A DNA stretch of 64,000 nucleotides from Bradyrhizobium sp. Ash2021 (GTDB lineage Bacteria; Pseudomonadota; Alphaproteobacteria; Rhizobiales; Xanthobacteraceae). The stretch's first letter is position 1. Each line of letters opens with the position of its first letter. The notes under the pieces were generated by a model. It did no database searches and had not been told where the DNA came from. It worked only from the letters and a program-made list of their open reading frames with translations. Positions 9,241-18,229 of this stretch are shown piece by piece. Location of the stretch: contig NZ_CP100604.1 in the NCBI RefSeq assembly GCF_031202265.1, positions 5,004,501 to 5,068,500 of the forward strand, in the 5' to 3' direction. The position numbers were made by a program, and so were the translations under genes.

Positions 9241-11433
9241 ATGCAGGCCGTGCGCGACTTTTCGCATTACGTCCGGGACGTAGGCTCCGGTCTGTCCCAC
9301 ATCGATCTGGCAGTCGAGGGCGTCAGTTGCGCCGGATGCATGTCCAAGATCGAGCGCGGACTGTCTGCGATCCCCGATGTCACGCTCGCACGCGTTAATC
9401 TCACCGACCGCCGGGTGGCGCTGGAATGGCGCCAGGGTGCGGTCGATCCGGCCCGATTCATCGACCGGCTCGCCGAACTCGGCTACAAGGCTCATCCATT
9501 CGAGACCGAAAGCGCGGAGGCCGCGGAAGCGGAGCAATCGCGCTTCCTGCTGCGCTGCCTCGGGGTCGCGGCGTTCGCGACCATGAATGTGATGATGCTG
9601 TCGATCCCGGTGTGGTCCGGCAACATCGGCGACATGATGTCCGAGCAGCGCGATTTCTTTCACTGGCTGTCGGCGCTGATCGCGCTGCCGGCCGCAGCCT
9701 ATGCCGGCCAACCGTTCTTCCGATCGGCGTATCAGGCGTTGCGCACCCGCAACGTCAACATGGACGTTCCGATCAGCGTCGGCGTCATGCTGGCACTGGG
9801 CATGTCGCTGATCGAGACTATCCACCACGCCGAACATGCCTATTTCGATGCGGCGATCATGTTGCTGACATTCCTGCTGGTGGGACGTTATCTCGACCAG
9901 AACATGCGACGACGAACGCGCGCGGTTGCCGGAAACCTGGCGGCGCTCAAGGCCGAGACCGCGACCAAGTTCGTCGGCGCCGGCGAGATCGCCGAGATGC
10001 CGGTCGCTGCGATTCATACCGGCGACATCGTCCTGCTGCGGCCCGGCGAGCGCTGCGCGGTCGATGGCACGGTGATCGAGGGCCGATCCGAGATCGACCA
10101 AAGCCTGATCACCGGCGAAACCGTGCACGTCACCGCAGCGCAAGGCACGGCGGTCTATGCCGGGTCGCTGAACATTTCAGGCGCGCTGCGCGTCCGCGTC
10201 TCGGCGGCGTCGGAAGGCACGCTGCTGGCAGACATCACCCGGCTACTCGACAATGCCTTGCAGACCCGCTCGCGATATGTGCGTCTCGCAGACCGTGCTT
10301 CGAGGCTGTATGCGCCAGTGGTGCATGCAGCGGCGCTGCTGACCATGATCGGCTGGGTTTTGATGGGGGCGAACTGGCACGACGCGGTTGTTACCGCGAT
10401 CGCGGTCTTGATCATCACCTGTCCCTGCGCGCTTGGCCTCGCCATCCCGACCGTCCAGACGGTGGCATCGGGCGCAATGTTCCGGGCCGGCGTGCTGCTC
10501 AATTCGGGCGATGCCATCGAACGGCTGGCCGAAGTCGACCGGGTCATCTTCGACAAGACTGGAACCCTGACTTTGCCTGAGCTCGATGTCGTCAATTCGG
10601 AAGCTATCCCGCGCGAAACGTTCGAGCTTGCCGGACGGCTGGCGCTCGCAAGCCATCATCCGGTGGCCGCCGCGGTGGCGCGTGCGTCGAACGCCCGGTC
10701 GCCGCTGGCCGGCGTGGTCGAGGAGCCCGGGCAGGGCGTTCGTGCTCTCGTCGAGGGCGAGGAGATCAGGCTGGGTAGGCCGTCCTTTTGCGGTGCCGAC
10801 CGGTTGGCCAACGAGATTCTGATCCGGGACCCGGAAGTGTCGGCCGTCGCGTTCAGCCGGGGCGGTGCCCGCTATGTGTTCGCGGTCCGGCAGCTTCTGC
10901 GCCCGGATGCGCCGGCGATGATGGCCGCGCTCCAGACACGCGGCATCGCGGTCGAGATTGTCTCGGGCGACCGCGAGCCGGCGGTGCGGGCGGCCGCGCA
11001 ATCGCTCGGAATTGGCGAGTGGCGCGCCGGCGTCATGCCGGCAGACAAGATCGCGCGCATCGACGAACTGAAACAGCAGGGCTTCAAGGTCATGATGGTC
11101 GGCGACGGGCTGAATGACGCGCCGGCGCTCACCGCCGCGCATGTTTCGATGTCGCCGATCAGTGCCGCCCATCTGAGCCAGGCCACCGCGGATCTTGTGT
11201 TTCTCGGCAATCCGCTCGCTCCCGTGGTTACCGCGATCGATTTCTCGCGGAAGGCGCTGCACTTGATGCGGCAGAATCTCTGGCTTGCGGTTGGATACAA
11301 TTTTCTGGCGGTTCCGATCGCGATTGCCGGGGTCGTGACGCCGCTGATCGCTGCGGTCGCGATGTCCGGCTCCTCACTCCTGGTGATGCTGAACGCGCTT
11401 CGCGGGCGCGACGTCGCGCAACGGAGGTCATGA
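9241..11433 (+). CDS. ccoI: Copper-exporting P1B-type ATPase for cbb3 maturation
   Basis: A 730-residue P-type ATPase. The N-terminal heavy-metal domain has CAGC (residues 30-33). A TGE actuator motif (ITGETV), the ion-binding CPC (394-396), the phosphorylated Asp in DKTGT (D438) and the hinge GDGLNDAPAL all follow in order. CcoI/FixI delivers copper across the inner membrane for the CuB site of CcoN. It overlaps ccoS by 4 bases. Confidence 0.96.
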   Translation: MQAVRDFSHYVRDVGSGLSHIDLAVEGVSCAGCMSKIERGLSAIPDVTLARVNLTDRRVALEWRQGAVDPARFIDRLAELGYKAHPFETESAEAAEAEQSRFLLRCLGVAAFATMNVMMLSIPVWSGNIGDMMSEQRDFFHWLSALIALPAAAYAGQPFFRSAYQALRTRNVNMDVPISVGVMLALGMSLIETIHHAEHAYFDAAIMLLTFLLVGRYLDQNMRRRTRAVAGNLAALKAETATKFVGAGEIAEMPVAAIHTGDIVLLRPGERCAVDGTVIEGRSEIDQSLITGETVHVTAAQGTAVYAGSLNISGALRVRVSAASEGTLLADITRLLDNALQTRSRYVRLADRASRLYAPVVHAAALLTMIGWVLMGANWHDAVVTAIAVLIITCPCALGLAIPTVQTVASGAMFRAGVLLNSGDAIERLAEVDRVIFDKTGTLTLPELDVVNSEAIPRETFELAGRLALASHHPVAAAVARASNARSPLAGVVEEPGQGVRALVEGEEIRLGRPSFCGADRLANEILIRDPEVSAVAFSRGGARYVFAVRQLLRPDAPAMMAALQTRGIAVEIVSGDREPAVRAAAQSLGIGEWRAGVMPADKIARIDELKQQGFKVMMVGDGLNDAPALTAAHVSMSPISAAHLSQATADLVFLGNPLAPVVTAIDFSRKALHLMRQNLWLAVGYNFLAVPIAIAGVVTPLIAAVAMSGSSLLVMLNALRGRDVAQRRS

Positions 11434-11606
11434 TGGAAGTGCTGGTCATTCTGGTGCCGCTGGCGCTCGGCCTCGGCCTCGTGGGGTTGCTCGGATTTCT
11501 CTGGTCGCTCAAGAGCGGGCAGTATGACGATCTCGATGGCGCGGCCTGGCGGGCCATTGCCGATGATGAGCCGGTGACGGAGCATCCGTCGGACAGACCC
11601 GCTTAG
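11430..11606 (+). CDS. ccoS: cbb3-type oxidase assembly protein CcoS
   Basis: A 58-residue protein (MMEVLVILVPLALG to SDRPA) with one N-terminal membrane helix and the conserved FLWSLKSGQYDDLDGAA motif of CcoS/FixS, including the characteristic KSGQYDDLxG. It starts in an ATGA overlap with ccoI (an ATG at 11433 is an alternative). CcoS is required for cofactor insertion into CcoN. It ends the cco locus. Confidence 0.93.
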   Translation: MMEVLVILVPLALGLGLVGLLGFLWSLKSGQYDDLDGAAWRAIADDEPVTEHPSDRPA

Positions 11607-11659
11607 GCGCCTTGATCGCAAGTTGGGGTCCGCCATCTCCGATCCCGGCTAGTACCTCG

Positions 11660-11962
11660 TCACAGTGGTTCTGACTGGTTGATTCCGAGCCAATCTAGGA
11701 TGGGCAGGTCTTCCGGAGGCACGAGGATTTGGATGCTTCGGGCGACGCCGGGTTGACGCCTGATGAGACCGTTTCGTTCGAGCGTCACGATCATCTGGTG
11801 GACCGATGGCGGGCTGACTTGGAAGTGGCGCTGCATGTCGGCTTCAGCGGGCGGGCGCCGGAACATGTGCGCATAGGTGTAGATGAAAGCCAGGTACTGG
11901 CCTTGCTTTTCGGTGAAGCCTTGAGCCGTGAGGCTGCGAGCGGCGCCTGATTTTCGATTCAT
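11660..11962 (-). CDS. Small winged-helix (LexA/MarR-type) DNA-binding protein
   Basis: About 100 residues from MNRKSGAARS. It reads as a stand-alone LexA-like N-terminal HTH: FTEKQGQYLAFIYTYAHMF, AEADMQRHFQVSPPSVHQM and VTLERNGLIRR form the three helices and wing. There is no peptidase domain. The N-terminus abuts transposase debris at 11959-12153, so it may have been carried by, or survived next to, an insertion. Target unknown. The longer frame to 12037 reads into the transposase remnant. Confidence 0.65.
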   Translation of the reverse strand: MNRKSGAARSLTAQGFTEKQGQYLAFIYTYAHMFRRPPAEADMQRHFQVSPPSVHQMIVTLERNGLIRRQPGVARSIQILVPPEDLPILDWLGINQSEPL

Positions 11963-12153
11963 TTGTCGATTCGTCCGGTGGCTTCCGCGCCGCGATCCGC
12001 ATGCCGGAAGCCGAGCTTCCCAAGGTCGAGGGCGCAAACAAAGCTCTCGATCACTCGCACCGGATTGTCCGCTCCAACATAGTCCTCAACCCGGGCAGGA
12101 AGGAGACTGGCTTGCTCTCGGCTCTCGCCGGTCTTGAATGGGCGATTCGTCAT
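11959..12153 (-). pseudogene. IS1182-type transposase, N-terminal remnant
   Basis: 64 codons beginning MTNRPFKTGESREQAS. ASLLPARVEDYV, VRVIESFVCALDLGKLGF and RHADRGAEATGR are typical of the N-terminal domain of IS1182-family transposases. The frame then stops at RIDK, where the intact protein would continue for some 400 residues. No inverted repeat or downstream part is visible, so it is a relic. Confidence 0.7.
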
Positions 12154-12282
12154 GAGCCGAATGGTACATCAACTCCCAAAAAAGCCGAGTTCTTGCTCAG
12201 CCTCGACGGGCACGTCAGCGCCTTCCGCCGACGCACGTTTGGTCAGATTTTGGCAGAAGGGCTGCCTGGCACGTCGTCGTTT

Positions 12283-12296
12283 TTGATCTGGGTCAA
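12283..12296. promoter_or_regulatory. FNR/FixK-type box upstream of a Crp/Fnr gene
   Basis: TTGATCTGGGTCAA has the same single variation (GTCAA) as the box at 3335-3348. It lies 91 bases before the GTG start at 12388, which suggests that this second regulator is under FnrN/FixK control. Confidence 0.55.
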
Positions 12297-12387
12297 CGCG
12301 CTTCGGCTCTATTCATGATTCAAAGGGACTGTTGGTTGTCTGCCGTTTCGTGACGTTGCCGCAGGCAGGTCCGCGGAGGCATGAACT

Positions 12388-13062
12388 GTGTCAAATCGTT
12401 CGCGCGATGAAAATCCGAAAGCGCGGTTTGACGCGAAGGCTTTTTTTCGCCATTTCGGCGCCGGAGCAACCTCGGAAAAATTTCAAAAGAACCAGAAAAT
12501 TTACGCGCAAGGAGAGATTGCCGATACTGTCTGTTACATCGAAGAAGGACGGGTCAAGGCAATCGTCTTGTCCGACCTCGGCAAGGAAGCGATCGTGGGG
12601 ATCTTTCGCGAGGGTCAATTGTTCGGAGAGGCCTGCCTGGGCCCCGCCAAGTTACGGACGGCGACCATCGTGGCGATGGAAGAATGCCTGATCATTTCGG
12701 TCAAGAAGCGGGCGATGCTTTCAGCACTCGATTCAGCGCCTCATCTTGCAGCATTTTTCATCACCCATCTGCTGTCACGAAATACCCGCCTTGAAGAGGA
12801 CATGATCGATCAGCTGCTCAATTCGAGCGAAAGACGGCTGGCGCGGCTGCTGCTGGTGCTCACGAACTCTTACGAAGAAGGCCAGAAGCCAGTTGGGGTG
12901 ACACTCAGTCAGGAAGCGTTGGCGGAGATGGTTGGCACGACGCGCCCCCGGGTCAGCACTTTCATGAACAAGTTCCGCGAAAAGGGATTCATCAGCTACG
13001 ACGGACACAGCGGGAAGATAGAAGTCCGCGCGGAGCTGTTGCTTTCGGTACTCGGAGGTTAG
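12388..13062 (+). CDS. Crp/Fnr-family transcriptional regulator (no Fe-S ligands)
   Basis: A 224-residue protein with a GTG start. It has a cyclic-nucleotide-binding-like beta-roll (IADTVCYIEEGRVKAIV, GQLFGEACLGP), a long dimer helix and a C-terminal HTH (LSQEALAEMVGTTRPRVSTF). No N-terminal Cys cluster is present, so it is unlikely to sense oxygen by an Fe-S centre; the ligand is unknown. It is convergent with the diheme cytochrome gene at 13078 (16-base gap) and just ahead of the porin-cytochrome locus, which it could regulate. Confidence 0.85.
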   Translation: MSNRSRDENPKARFDAKAFFRHFGAGATSEKFQKNQKIYAQGEIADTVCYIEEGRVKAIVLSDLGKEAIVGIFREGQLFGEACLGPAKLRTATIVAMEECLIISVKKRAMLSALDSAPHLAAFFITHLLSRNTRLEEDMIDQLLNSSERRLARLLLVLTNSYEEGQKPVGVTLSQEALAEMVGTTRPRVSTFMNKFREKGFISYDGHSGKIEVRAELLLSVLGG

Positions 13063-13077
13063 TTCGCCGGCCGCTTG

Positions 13078-13728
13078 TCAATTCAGATAGCTTACATAGG
13101 CCGCGACGGCCTTGACCTGCGCTTCGGTCAAATTATGTGCGATCGGCTGCATGATGGCCGAATTATCCGGCTTCGCCGGATCCTGACCGCGCTCCTTGCT
13201 CCAGTTCAACAGTTTCTTCGCCACGTAGTCATTGAGTTGACCCGCCAGCCGAGGGAATGCGTCGGAGCCTTTGGCATCCTGCCCGTGACAGGAACCGCAC
13301 GGAGGAACCTCGGCGCTCGGAATCCCTTCTTCATAGATCTTCTTGCCGTCGGCCACGAGCTCCTTGGGAGCCCCTCCCAACGGCTTGGGATCGAGATCCT
13401 TGAAATGCGTGGACAACGCCGTCAGCATCGACGGGCTCAAGACATGCGCCACGTTAAACATCACAGGGTTGGTTCGCCTGCGTTCGATAAACGCCTGCAG
13501 CTGATTCACCAGGTACTCCGGTTGCTGTCCGGCAAGACGTGGCATCGGAAACGATCCGCGAAAGCCCTGCCCCGACAGCCCGTGGCAGGTTTTGCAGTAG
13601 GCGATCTTGGCGTCCAGCTCCTGCTTTGGAACGGCGGCGTTGCCCTTGCCTTCGGCGTGGCCTGCCGCGGAAACAGCGACCGTTAACAGCGCCGTCTGCA
13701 ATGCCAACCTCAAGCCAATGAGCTTCAT
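13078..13728 (-). CDS. Exported diheme cytochrome c (c4-like)
   Basis: Starting at MKLIGLRLAL gives 216 residues with a Sec signal ending near GHAEG. Two cytochrome domains carry CKTCH and CGSCH, each followed by a MPRLAGQ or FPRLAGQ motif, as in cytochrome c4/c553. The segment FIERRRTNPVMFNVAHVLSP is almost identical to one in the cytochrome at 16308-16958, so the two are paralogues. It is divergent from the Cyc2-like gene and probably relays electrons in the periplasm for that conduit. Confidence 0.88.
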   Translation of the reverse strand: MKLIGLRLALQTALLTVAVSAAGHAEGKGNAAVPKQELDAKIAYCKTCHGLSGQGFRGSFPMPRLAGQQPEYLVNQLQAFIERRRTNPVMFNVAHVLSPSMLTALSTHFKDLDPKPLGGAPKELVADGKKIYEEGIPSAEVPPCGSCHGQDAKGSDAFPRLAGQLNDYVAKKLLNWSKERGQDPAKPDNSAIMQPIAHNLTEAQVKAVAAYVSYLN

Positions 13729-13975
13729 GATCCGCCCTCCGCGACCAGATGATGTTATGCCTGCGCGACGCTTTGATCCAGAAGAGTCAACGATACGACG
13801 CGGCGTCCGCGCTCTGTTGCCGAAAATCCTCACATAATCGAAATGAATTTCGGTGTTCTTTTTTGAACACTTGCTTTCACCGCCGTGCGTTAGCGGTGGA
13901 TTGGCTCTGGAGCGCTCCTGGATTCACACTTCGTGCGTCCGGACAGCCCACCGTGAGCGAAGTGGATGGCGCGCG

Positions 13976-15508
13976 ATGCGAGGCGATTACTGTCGTTTTC
14001 CTCGGCCGTTTGCGAATCGCGGGCTCATCGCTGCCTGTGCGATGGCCTTGCTTCTCGGCGGCTTGCTGACGATCAGCTTTGCACCGCCTGCGCAAGCGCT
14101 TCCGAGTTTCGCGCGCCAGACCGGACAGCCCTGCGGCACCTGCCACACTGATTTTCCGGCGCTCACCCCCTACGGCCGAAGATTCAAGCTGCTCGGATAC
14201 ACCGCCGGCGGTGGTCAATTCCGGACGACGCCATTCTCATCACAAGCCGGAAGCGACGCGCGCGCCGAACTCGACAAACTGCGCGGTTACGCCAAGGCGC
14301 TGGATGCGCCGGTGACTGGCGGCGACAAGGAATATGTCCCGCCGCTGTCGATGATGGCCATCGTCGGCTTCACCCATACCCAGGCGCCGCTGCCTCCGCC
14401 GACCGATCCCTACAGCCCGAACGACAACACCGTGCTGTCACCGTTCAGCGCGTTCTGGGGCGGCGCGATCACCGACAATATCGGCGCATTCGCGCAGGTG
14501 ACCTATAACGCGGTGCCGGCCGGAGGATTTGGCGATCCGTTCGGGCACACCTGGACGTGGGACAATACCGATGTTCGTTTTGCCAGGACCGCAAGCATCG
14601 GTCCGCTTGATCTCGTCTACGGTATCACCGCCAACAACAATCCGACCGTTCAGGATTTGTGGAACACGACGCCGGCCTGGTCCTTCCCTTACGCGGTGTC
14701 GACGCTCGCGCCGACGCCCGGCAGCAAGACGATGATCGAGGGCGCGTTCGCCGCGCATGTCGGCGGCGTCGGCGCCTATGCCATGATCAATGATCTGCTC
14801 TATCTCGAACTCACCGGCTACCGAACGCTCGGATTCAGCCAGCAGAATGCGCTGGGGACCGACCCATTCGGCGCGCCGGGGCTGCTCGGCGGGGTCGCGC
14901 CTTATTGGCGCGTTGCGCTCGAGCCGCATTGGGGCCGCCATTCGCTGATGGTCGGTACATTTGGAATGTACACCGATGTGCATCCATGGGTCGATACGAG
15001 CTTCACGACGTTTTCGACCGCTACCATGCCGCTATCGGACAAATTCACCGACATCGGCTTCGACACCCAATATCAGTACCAGGGCGACAATTACTGGGTG
15101 ACTCTGCGCGGCAGTTATATTCGCGAATTCCAGCGGCTGGATGCCAGCTTCGCCAGCATGGCGTCGGCCAATCCGACCAACCTGCTCGACAGCATGAAGC
15201 TGCAGGCGTCATTCGCCTATGGCACGGACAACAGGGTCGTGCTGACCGGACAATATTTCGATATCCGCGGCACATCCGATCCAGGCTTGTTTGGACTCGA
15301 CATCAACGGGAACGCACTGACGCCGAACAGCAATGGCTGGATGGCCGAGATCGCCTACATCCCGTTCGGCGCCAGCAAGTCGTTCGGCTGGCCGTGGTTC
15401 AACGCCCGCATCGGCCTGCAATACACCTACTACAACAAGTTCAACGGCACCGCGATCGGTGCCCATGACAACAACACCCTGTTCCTCCATGCCTGGTTTG
15501 CCATGTAG
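13976..15508 (+). CDS. Cyc2-like monoheme cytochrome-beta-barrel fusion (putative outer-membrane porin-cytochrome)
   Basis: About 510 residues from MRGDYCRF (an upstream frame to 13853 is open; the start is uncertain). A signal peptide ends at PAQA, then LPSFARQTGQPCGTCH puts one heme motif at residues 53-57, followed by DFPALTPYGRRFKLLGYT. This heme-then-FGR/YGR-FK-GYT layout is the hallmark of Cyc2-type proteins and relatives, where the N-terminal heme domain plugs a C-terminal porin. The remaining 430 residues are rich in alternating aromatic/polar strands (YWRVALEPHW, WVTLRGSYIREF, ARIGLQYTYYNKF) and end in an aromatic barrel C-terminus (LHAWFAM). Role in outer-membrane electron transfer is inferred. 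Confidence 0.72.
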   Translation: MRGDYCRFPRPFANRGLIAACAMALLLGGLLTISFAPPAQALPSFARQTGQPCGTCHTDFPALTPYGRRFKLLGYTAGGGQFRTTPFSSQAGSDARAELDKLRGYAKALDAPVTGGDKEYVPPLSMMAIVGFTHTQAPLPPPTDPYSPNDNTVLSPFSAFWGGAITDNIGAFAQVTYNAVPAGGFGDPFGHTWTWDNTDVRFARTASIGPLDLVYGITANNNPTVQDLWNTTPAWSFPYAVSTLAPTPGSKTMIEGAFAAHVGGVGAYAMINDLLYLELTGYRTLGFSQQNALGTDPFGAPGLLGGVAPYWRVALEPHWGRHSLMVGTFGMYTDVHPWVDTSFTTFSTATMPLSDKFTDIGFDTQYQYQGDNYWVTLRGSYIREFQRLDASFASMASANPTNLLDSMKLQASFAYGTDNRVVLTGQYFDIRGTSDPGLFGLDINGNALTPNSNGWMAEIAYIPFGASKSFGWPWFNARIGLQYTYYNKFNGTAIGAHDNNTLFLHAWFAM

Positions 15509-15537
15509 GCGGGCGCGTCCGCACGGGAGATTGCCCA

Positions 15538-16308
15538 ATGAGAAATATCTGGTTCGCGATCGCAGCAGCGCTGGCCATGACCGCACCGCTCGCGCGCGCG
15601 GCGGATCTGCCGCTCAAGGCGGCGACGCCGTTCGTTGAGCGCTTCAGCTGGACCGGCTGCTATCTCGGCGGCCACCTCGGCGGCGGCTTTGCCCACAAGA
15701 ACATCACCGACCCGGTGCAGCTGGTACAGGATTCGTTTCTGGGCCTGGGTTCGACCCCCGACGTCACCACCGTCAATCCGTCGCCAACGGGCGTTGTGAT
15801 CGGCGGGCAAATCGGCTGCGACTATCAGTTCGCACCCTCCTGGGTGATCGGAATCGAAGGTGCGGCCTCGGGCTCGACCATGCGGGGCAGCACGACAGTC
15901 GGCCTGCCGCTTGGCAATCCCGATACGGCGCTGGTGCGGGCCAAGACGGATTTCCTGACCAGCGTGACGGCCCGCGTCGGTTTCGCCTTCGACAATGTGC
16001 TGCTCTATGCCAAAGGCGGCGCCGCGCTGGCCGGCGACCGGTACGATGTCACGGGTTCGTTCGCCGGCGCCCCCTTCGCCTTCACCGGGCTGGAAAACCG
16101 TGTCGGCTGGACCGCGGGCGGCGGCGTGGACTGGGCATTCTCGCCGCATTGGTCAGCCAGCCTCGAATACGATTATTACGGGTTCGGGCACGCCACCGTT
16201 GCGATGTCCGATCCGATCAACGGGTTTGTCGGCCCGGTGGACGTCCGGCAGAGCATCCAAGTGGTCAAGGCCGGATTGAACTTCCATATCTGGGGGCCCG
16301 GTTGGTAA
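15538..16308 (+). CDS. Omp25/Omp31-like outer-membrane beta-barrel protein
   Basis: A 256-residue protein with a signal peptide ending RAADLP. It shows the rhizobial Omp25-family N-terminus (FSWTGCYLGGHLGGGFA), internal strand pairs (GVVIGGQIGCDYQF, WVIGIEGAASG) and the terminal VVKAGLNFHIW strand. It is 29 bases after the porin-cytochrome gene and overlaps the next cytochrome by one base, so it belongs to this electron-transfer operon. A general barrel role cannot be excluded. Confidence 0.87.
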   Translation: MRNIWFAIAAALAMTAPLARAADLPLKAATPFVERFSWTGCYLGGHLGGGFAHKNITDPVQLVQDSFLGLGSTPDVTTVNPSPTGVVIGGQIGCDYQFAPSWVIGIEGAASGSTMRGSTTVGLPLGNPDTALVRAKTDFLTSVTARVGFAFDNVLLYAKGGAALAGDRYDVTGSFAGAPFAFTGLENRVGWTAGGGVDWAFSPHWSASLEYDYYGFGHATVAMSDPINGFVGPVDVRQSIQVVKAGLNFHIWGPGW

Positions 16309-16958
16309 TGGTCGGAGCCCATTCAATCCTGCGGCTGGCTTGGCGAACCGCGCTGCTGGCAGCGTTGTTCTCCGCGGCAGGTCACGCCGAGGACAGAAGC
16401 GCGCCCGCAAGGCCAGGCGGGCTTGAGGCCAAGCTGCAATATTGCAAGACCTGTCACGGGCTGCAGGGACAAGGCTATATGGGCTATTTCCCGATGCCTC
16501 GCCTGGCCGGGCAGCAACCCGACTATATCGAAGCGCAGCTGCGCGCCTTCATCGAGCGGCGGCGAACCAACCCGATCATGTTCAATGTCGCGCATGTGCT
16601 GAGCCCGTCGATGCTGACGGCGCTCGCCACGCATTTCAGGCATCTCGATCCCAAACCATTCGGAGGTGCGCCACGAAGATCCATCTCCACTGGCAAGCAA
16701 ATCTACGAAGATGGCCTCCCCGAAGCCAACGTTCCTGCCTGCGCTGCCTGTCACGGTGTCGAGGGCAAGGGACAGAACGAAATTCCGCGGCTGGCGGGTC
16801 AGCTCTATGACTACACCGTCGGACAATTGACCGGCTGGAAAAAGGAACGCGGCCAGGGCTCGGCGGTCGACACATCAGCCATCATGGCGCCGACGGCGCA
16901 CAACCTGACGCGGGCGCAGATCGAAGCCGTCGCAGCCTATGTGAGTTACCTGCAATGA
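16308..16958 (+). CDS. Exported diheme cytochrome c (c4-like)
   Basis: 216 residues with ATG overlapping the TAA of the porin gene by one base. A signal peptide ends AGHAED. Heme motifs CKTCH (from residue 46) and CAACH (from 145) each precede a RLAGQ motif. It is closely similar in order and wording to the divergent cytochrome at 13078-13728 (LQGQGYMGYFPMPRLAGQQP), so it is a recent duplicate. It overlaps the next cytochrome by 4 bases. Likely periplasmic relay. Confidence 0.88.
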   Translation: MVGAHSILRLAWRTALLAALFSAAGHAEDRSAPARPGGLEAKLQYCKTCHGLQGQGYMGYFPMPRLAGQQPDYIEAQLRAFIERRRTNPIMFNVAHVLSPSMLTALATHFRHLDPKPFGGAPRRSISTGKQIYEDGLPEANVPACAACHGVEGKGQNEIPRLAGQLYDYTVGQLTGWKKERGQGSAVDTSAIMAPTAHNLTRAQIEAVAAYVSYLQ

Positions 16959-17572
16959 GTGCCGTCATGAGACGCATCGCCCTGACGATAGCGATCCTTG
17001 CGATGGTCGCTTCGACCGCTCCGGTCAGGGCGGGTGACGGCGAGAACAACGCCGGCGTCCGCAATTGCACCTGGTGCCACGGAACAGGGGCGCAAGGGTA
17101 CATGGTCGCGCCGCGGCTGGCGGGACAGCGGGCGCAATATATCCAGGGTCAGCTTCGCAGCTTTGCCGAGCACAGCAGGGACAATCCATTTTCGAAGCAA
17201 TATATGTGGGGCGCGGTCGCCGCTCTGCGTCCCTATGAAGTGCGTGATCTCGCCATCTATTTCGCCGGGCTCCCCCCCAAACCTGCCAATGACGGCGACC
17301 GCAATCTCGCGGCCAGGGGACGAACGATCTATATGGATGGAATTCCTGAAGCCAATATCGTCTCCTGCTATGCCTGTCATGGCCCGAACGCCGAGGGCAT
17401 CAGGGATATTCCGCGCCTCGGGGGCCTCGCCTATTTTTACCTGAAAGGCCGGCTTGAGCAGTGGGGTCAGGGATATCATTCGGGCATCGCCTCTCCGATG
17501 CCGATGGTGGCAAGCACGCTGGGCCCGAACGAAATTGAGGCGCTCGCTTCCTACCTCAGCTTCGTCAAGTAA
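16955..17572 (+). CDS. Exported diheme cytochrome c
   Basis: 205 residues starting in an ATGA overlap with the previous gene. A signal peptide ends PVRAGD. Heme motifs CTWCH (residues 38-42) and CYACH (138-142) are present, with VAPRLAGQRAQYI and IPRLGGLAYFY motifs. It is more diverged than the two c4-like paralogues. It ends the four-gene plus-strand operon (porin-cytochrome, porin, cytochrome, cytochrome). Confidence 0.87.
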   Translation: MSAVMRRIALTIAILAMVASTAPVRAGDGENNAGVRNCTWCHGTGAQGYMVAPRLAGQRAQYIQGQLRSFAEHSRDNPFSKQYMWGAVAALRPYEVRDLAIYFAGLPPKPANDGDRNLAARGRTIYMDGIPEANIVSCYACHGPNAEGIRDIPRLGGLAYFYLKGRLEQWGQGYHSGIASPMPMVASTLGPNEIEALASYLSFVK

Positions 17573-17669
17573 GCCGTCGCCGTAATTCGTTCCAAAACTC
17601 TGGTGGCGTCGCCCGCCTCGTGCGCGCTATCAGATCGCAGGTGGCCGGGTCTTGATCAGTTCATGATCT

Positions 17670-18086
17670 TCAACTCTTGAACCTCACCGTGTCGATGGTA
17701 TCTGAGTTTTCGCAATACTCCACATAGTTGGTCGCAGCAGTGCCGGCCGCGAGCTCCTGATGGCACTGACGCTTGTGCGTGCAGAACGAGCAGACGCGCT
17801 CCATATCGCGCAATAAGGCCGGCTCCGCACGACGTAAGGCCGCTTCGTCGATGTCTAATGCCGTGAGCATGTACGGCAACTCGTTCGCGCTCTGCGAGCC
17901 CTGCCGCACCAGCCTCTCGAGATCGGCGGGCGTCACGTTGAGCTCGCGCGCAACACACTCCAACCCGCCGAATTCGGCTTCGTACTCCATCAGTTCGTTC
18001 AACTCTCGACGCTGCTTGAGCCAGTCGGCAAACAGACCGATGACTTTCGTGACAAACGAATAAGGTTCATGCTGGGTTGTCGTCAT
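17670..18086 (-). CDS. DUF6455-family protein
   Basis: 138 residues from MTTTQHEPYS. The C-terminal half has LPYMLTALDIDEAALRRAEP and then a Cys cluster CSFCTHKRQC, with a later Cys in NYVEYCEN. This layout is that of the DUF6455 family, whose function is unknown; the Cys pattern may bind a metal. Positioned between the cytochrome cluster and a hemerythrin gene on the same strand. Confidence 0.68.
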   Translation of the reverse strand: MTTTQHEPYSFVTKVIGLFADWLKQRRELNELMEYEAEFGGLECVARELNVTPADLERLVRQGSQSANELPYMLTALDIDEAALRRAEPALLRDMERVCSFCTHKRQCHQELAAGTAATNYVEYCENSDTIDTVRFKS

Positions 18087-18229
18087 CGCACCCTCCATCC
18101 TCTGAGATTCAATTCTGGCCGGCCGCGTCGGCAGGTGGGTTCCTTTTGAGACAATGAACGCCAAGGCGAGTCTCGCGCGCCAGTAAGAACGAACTGTCGC
18201 GAAGCCTTGGCCCCTCTTAAAACGCGGCA

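Noticed and set aside
13771..13788. TTGAT...GTCAA pair between the divergent cytochrome and porin-cytochrome genes
   Set aside because: The spacer is 8 bases instead of 4, so it does not fit an FNR/FixK box.
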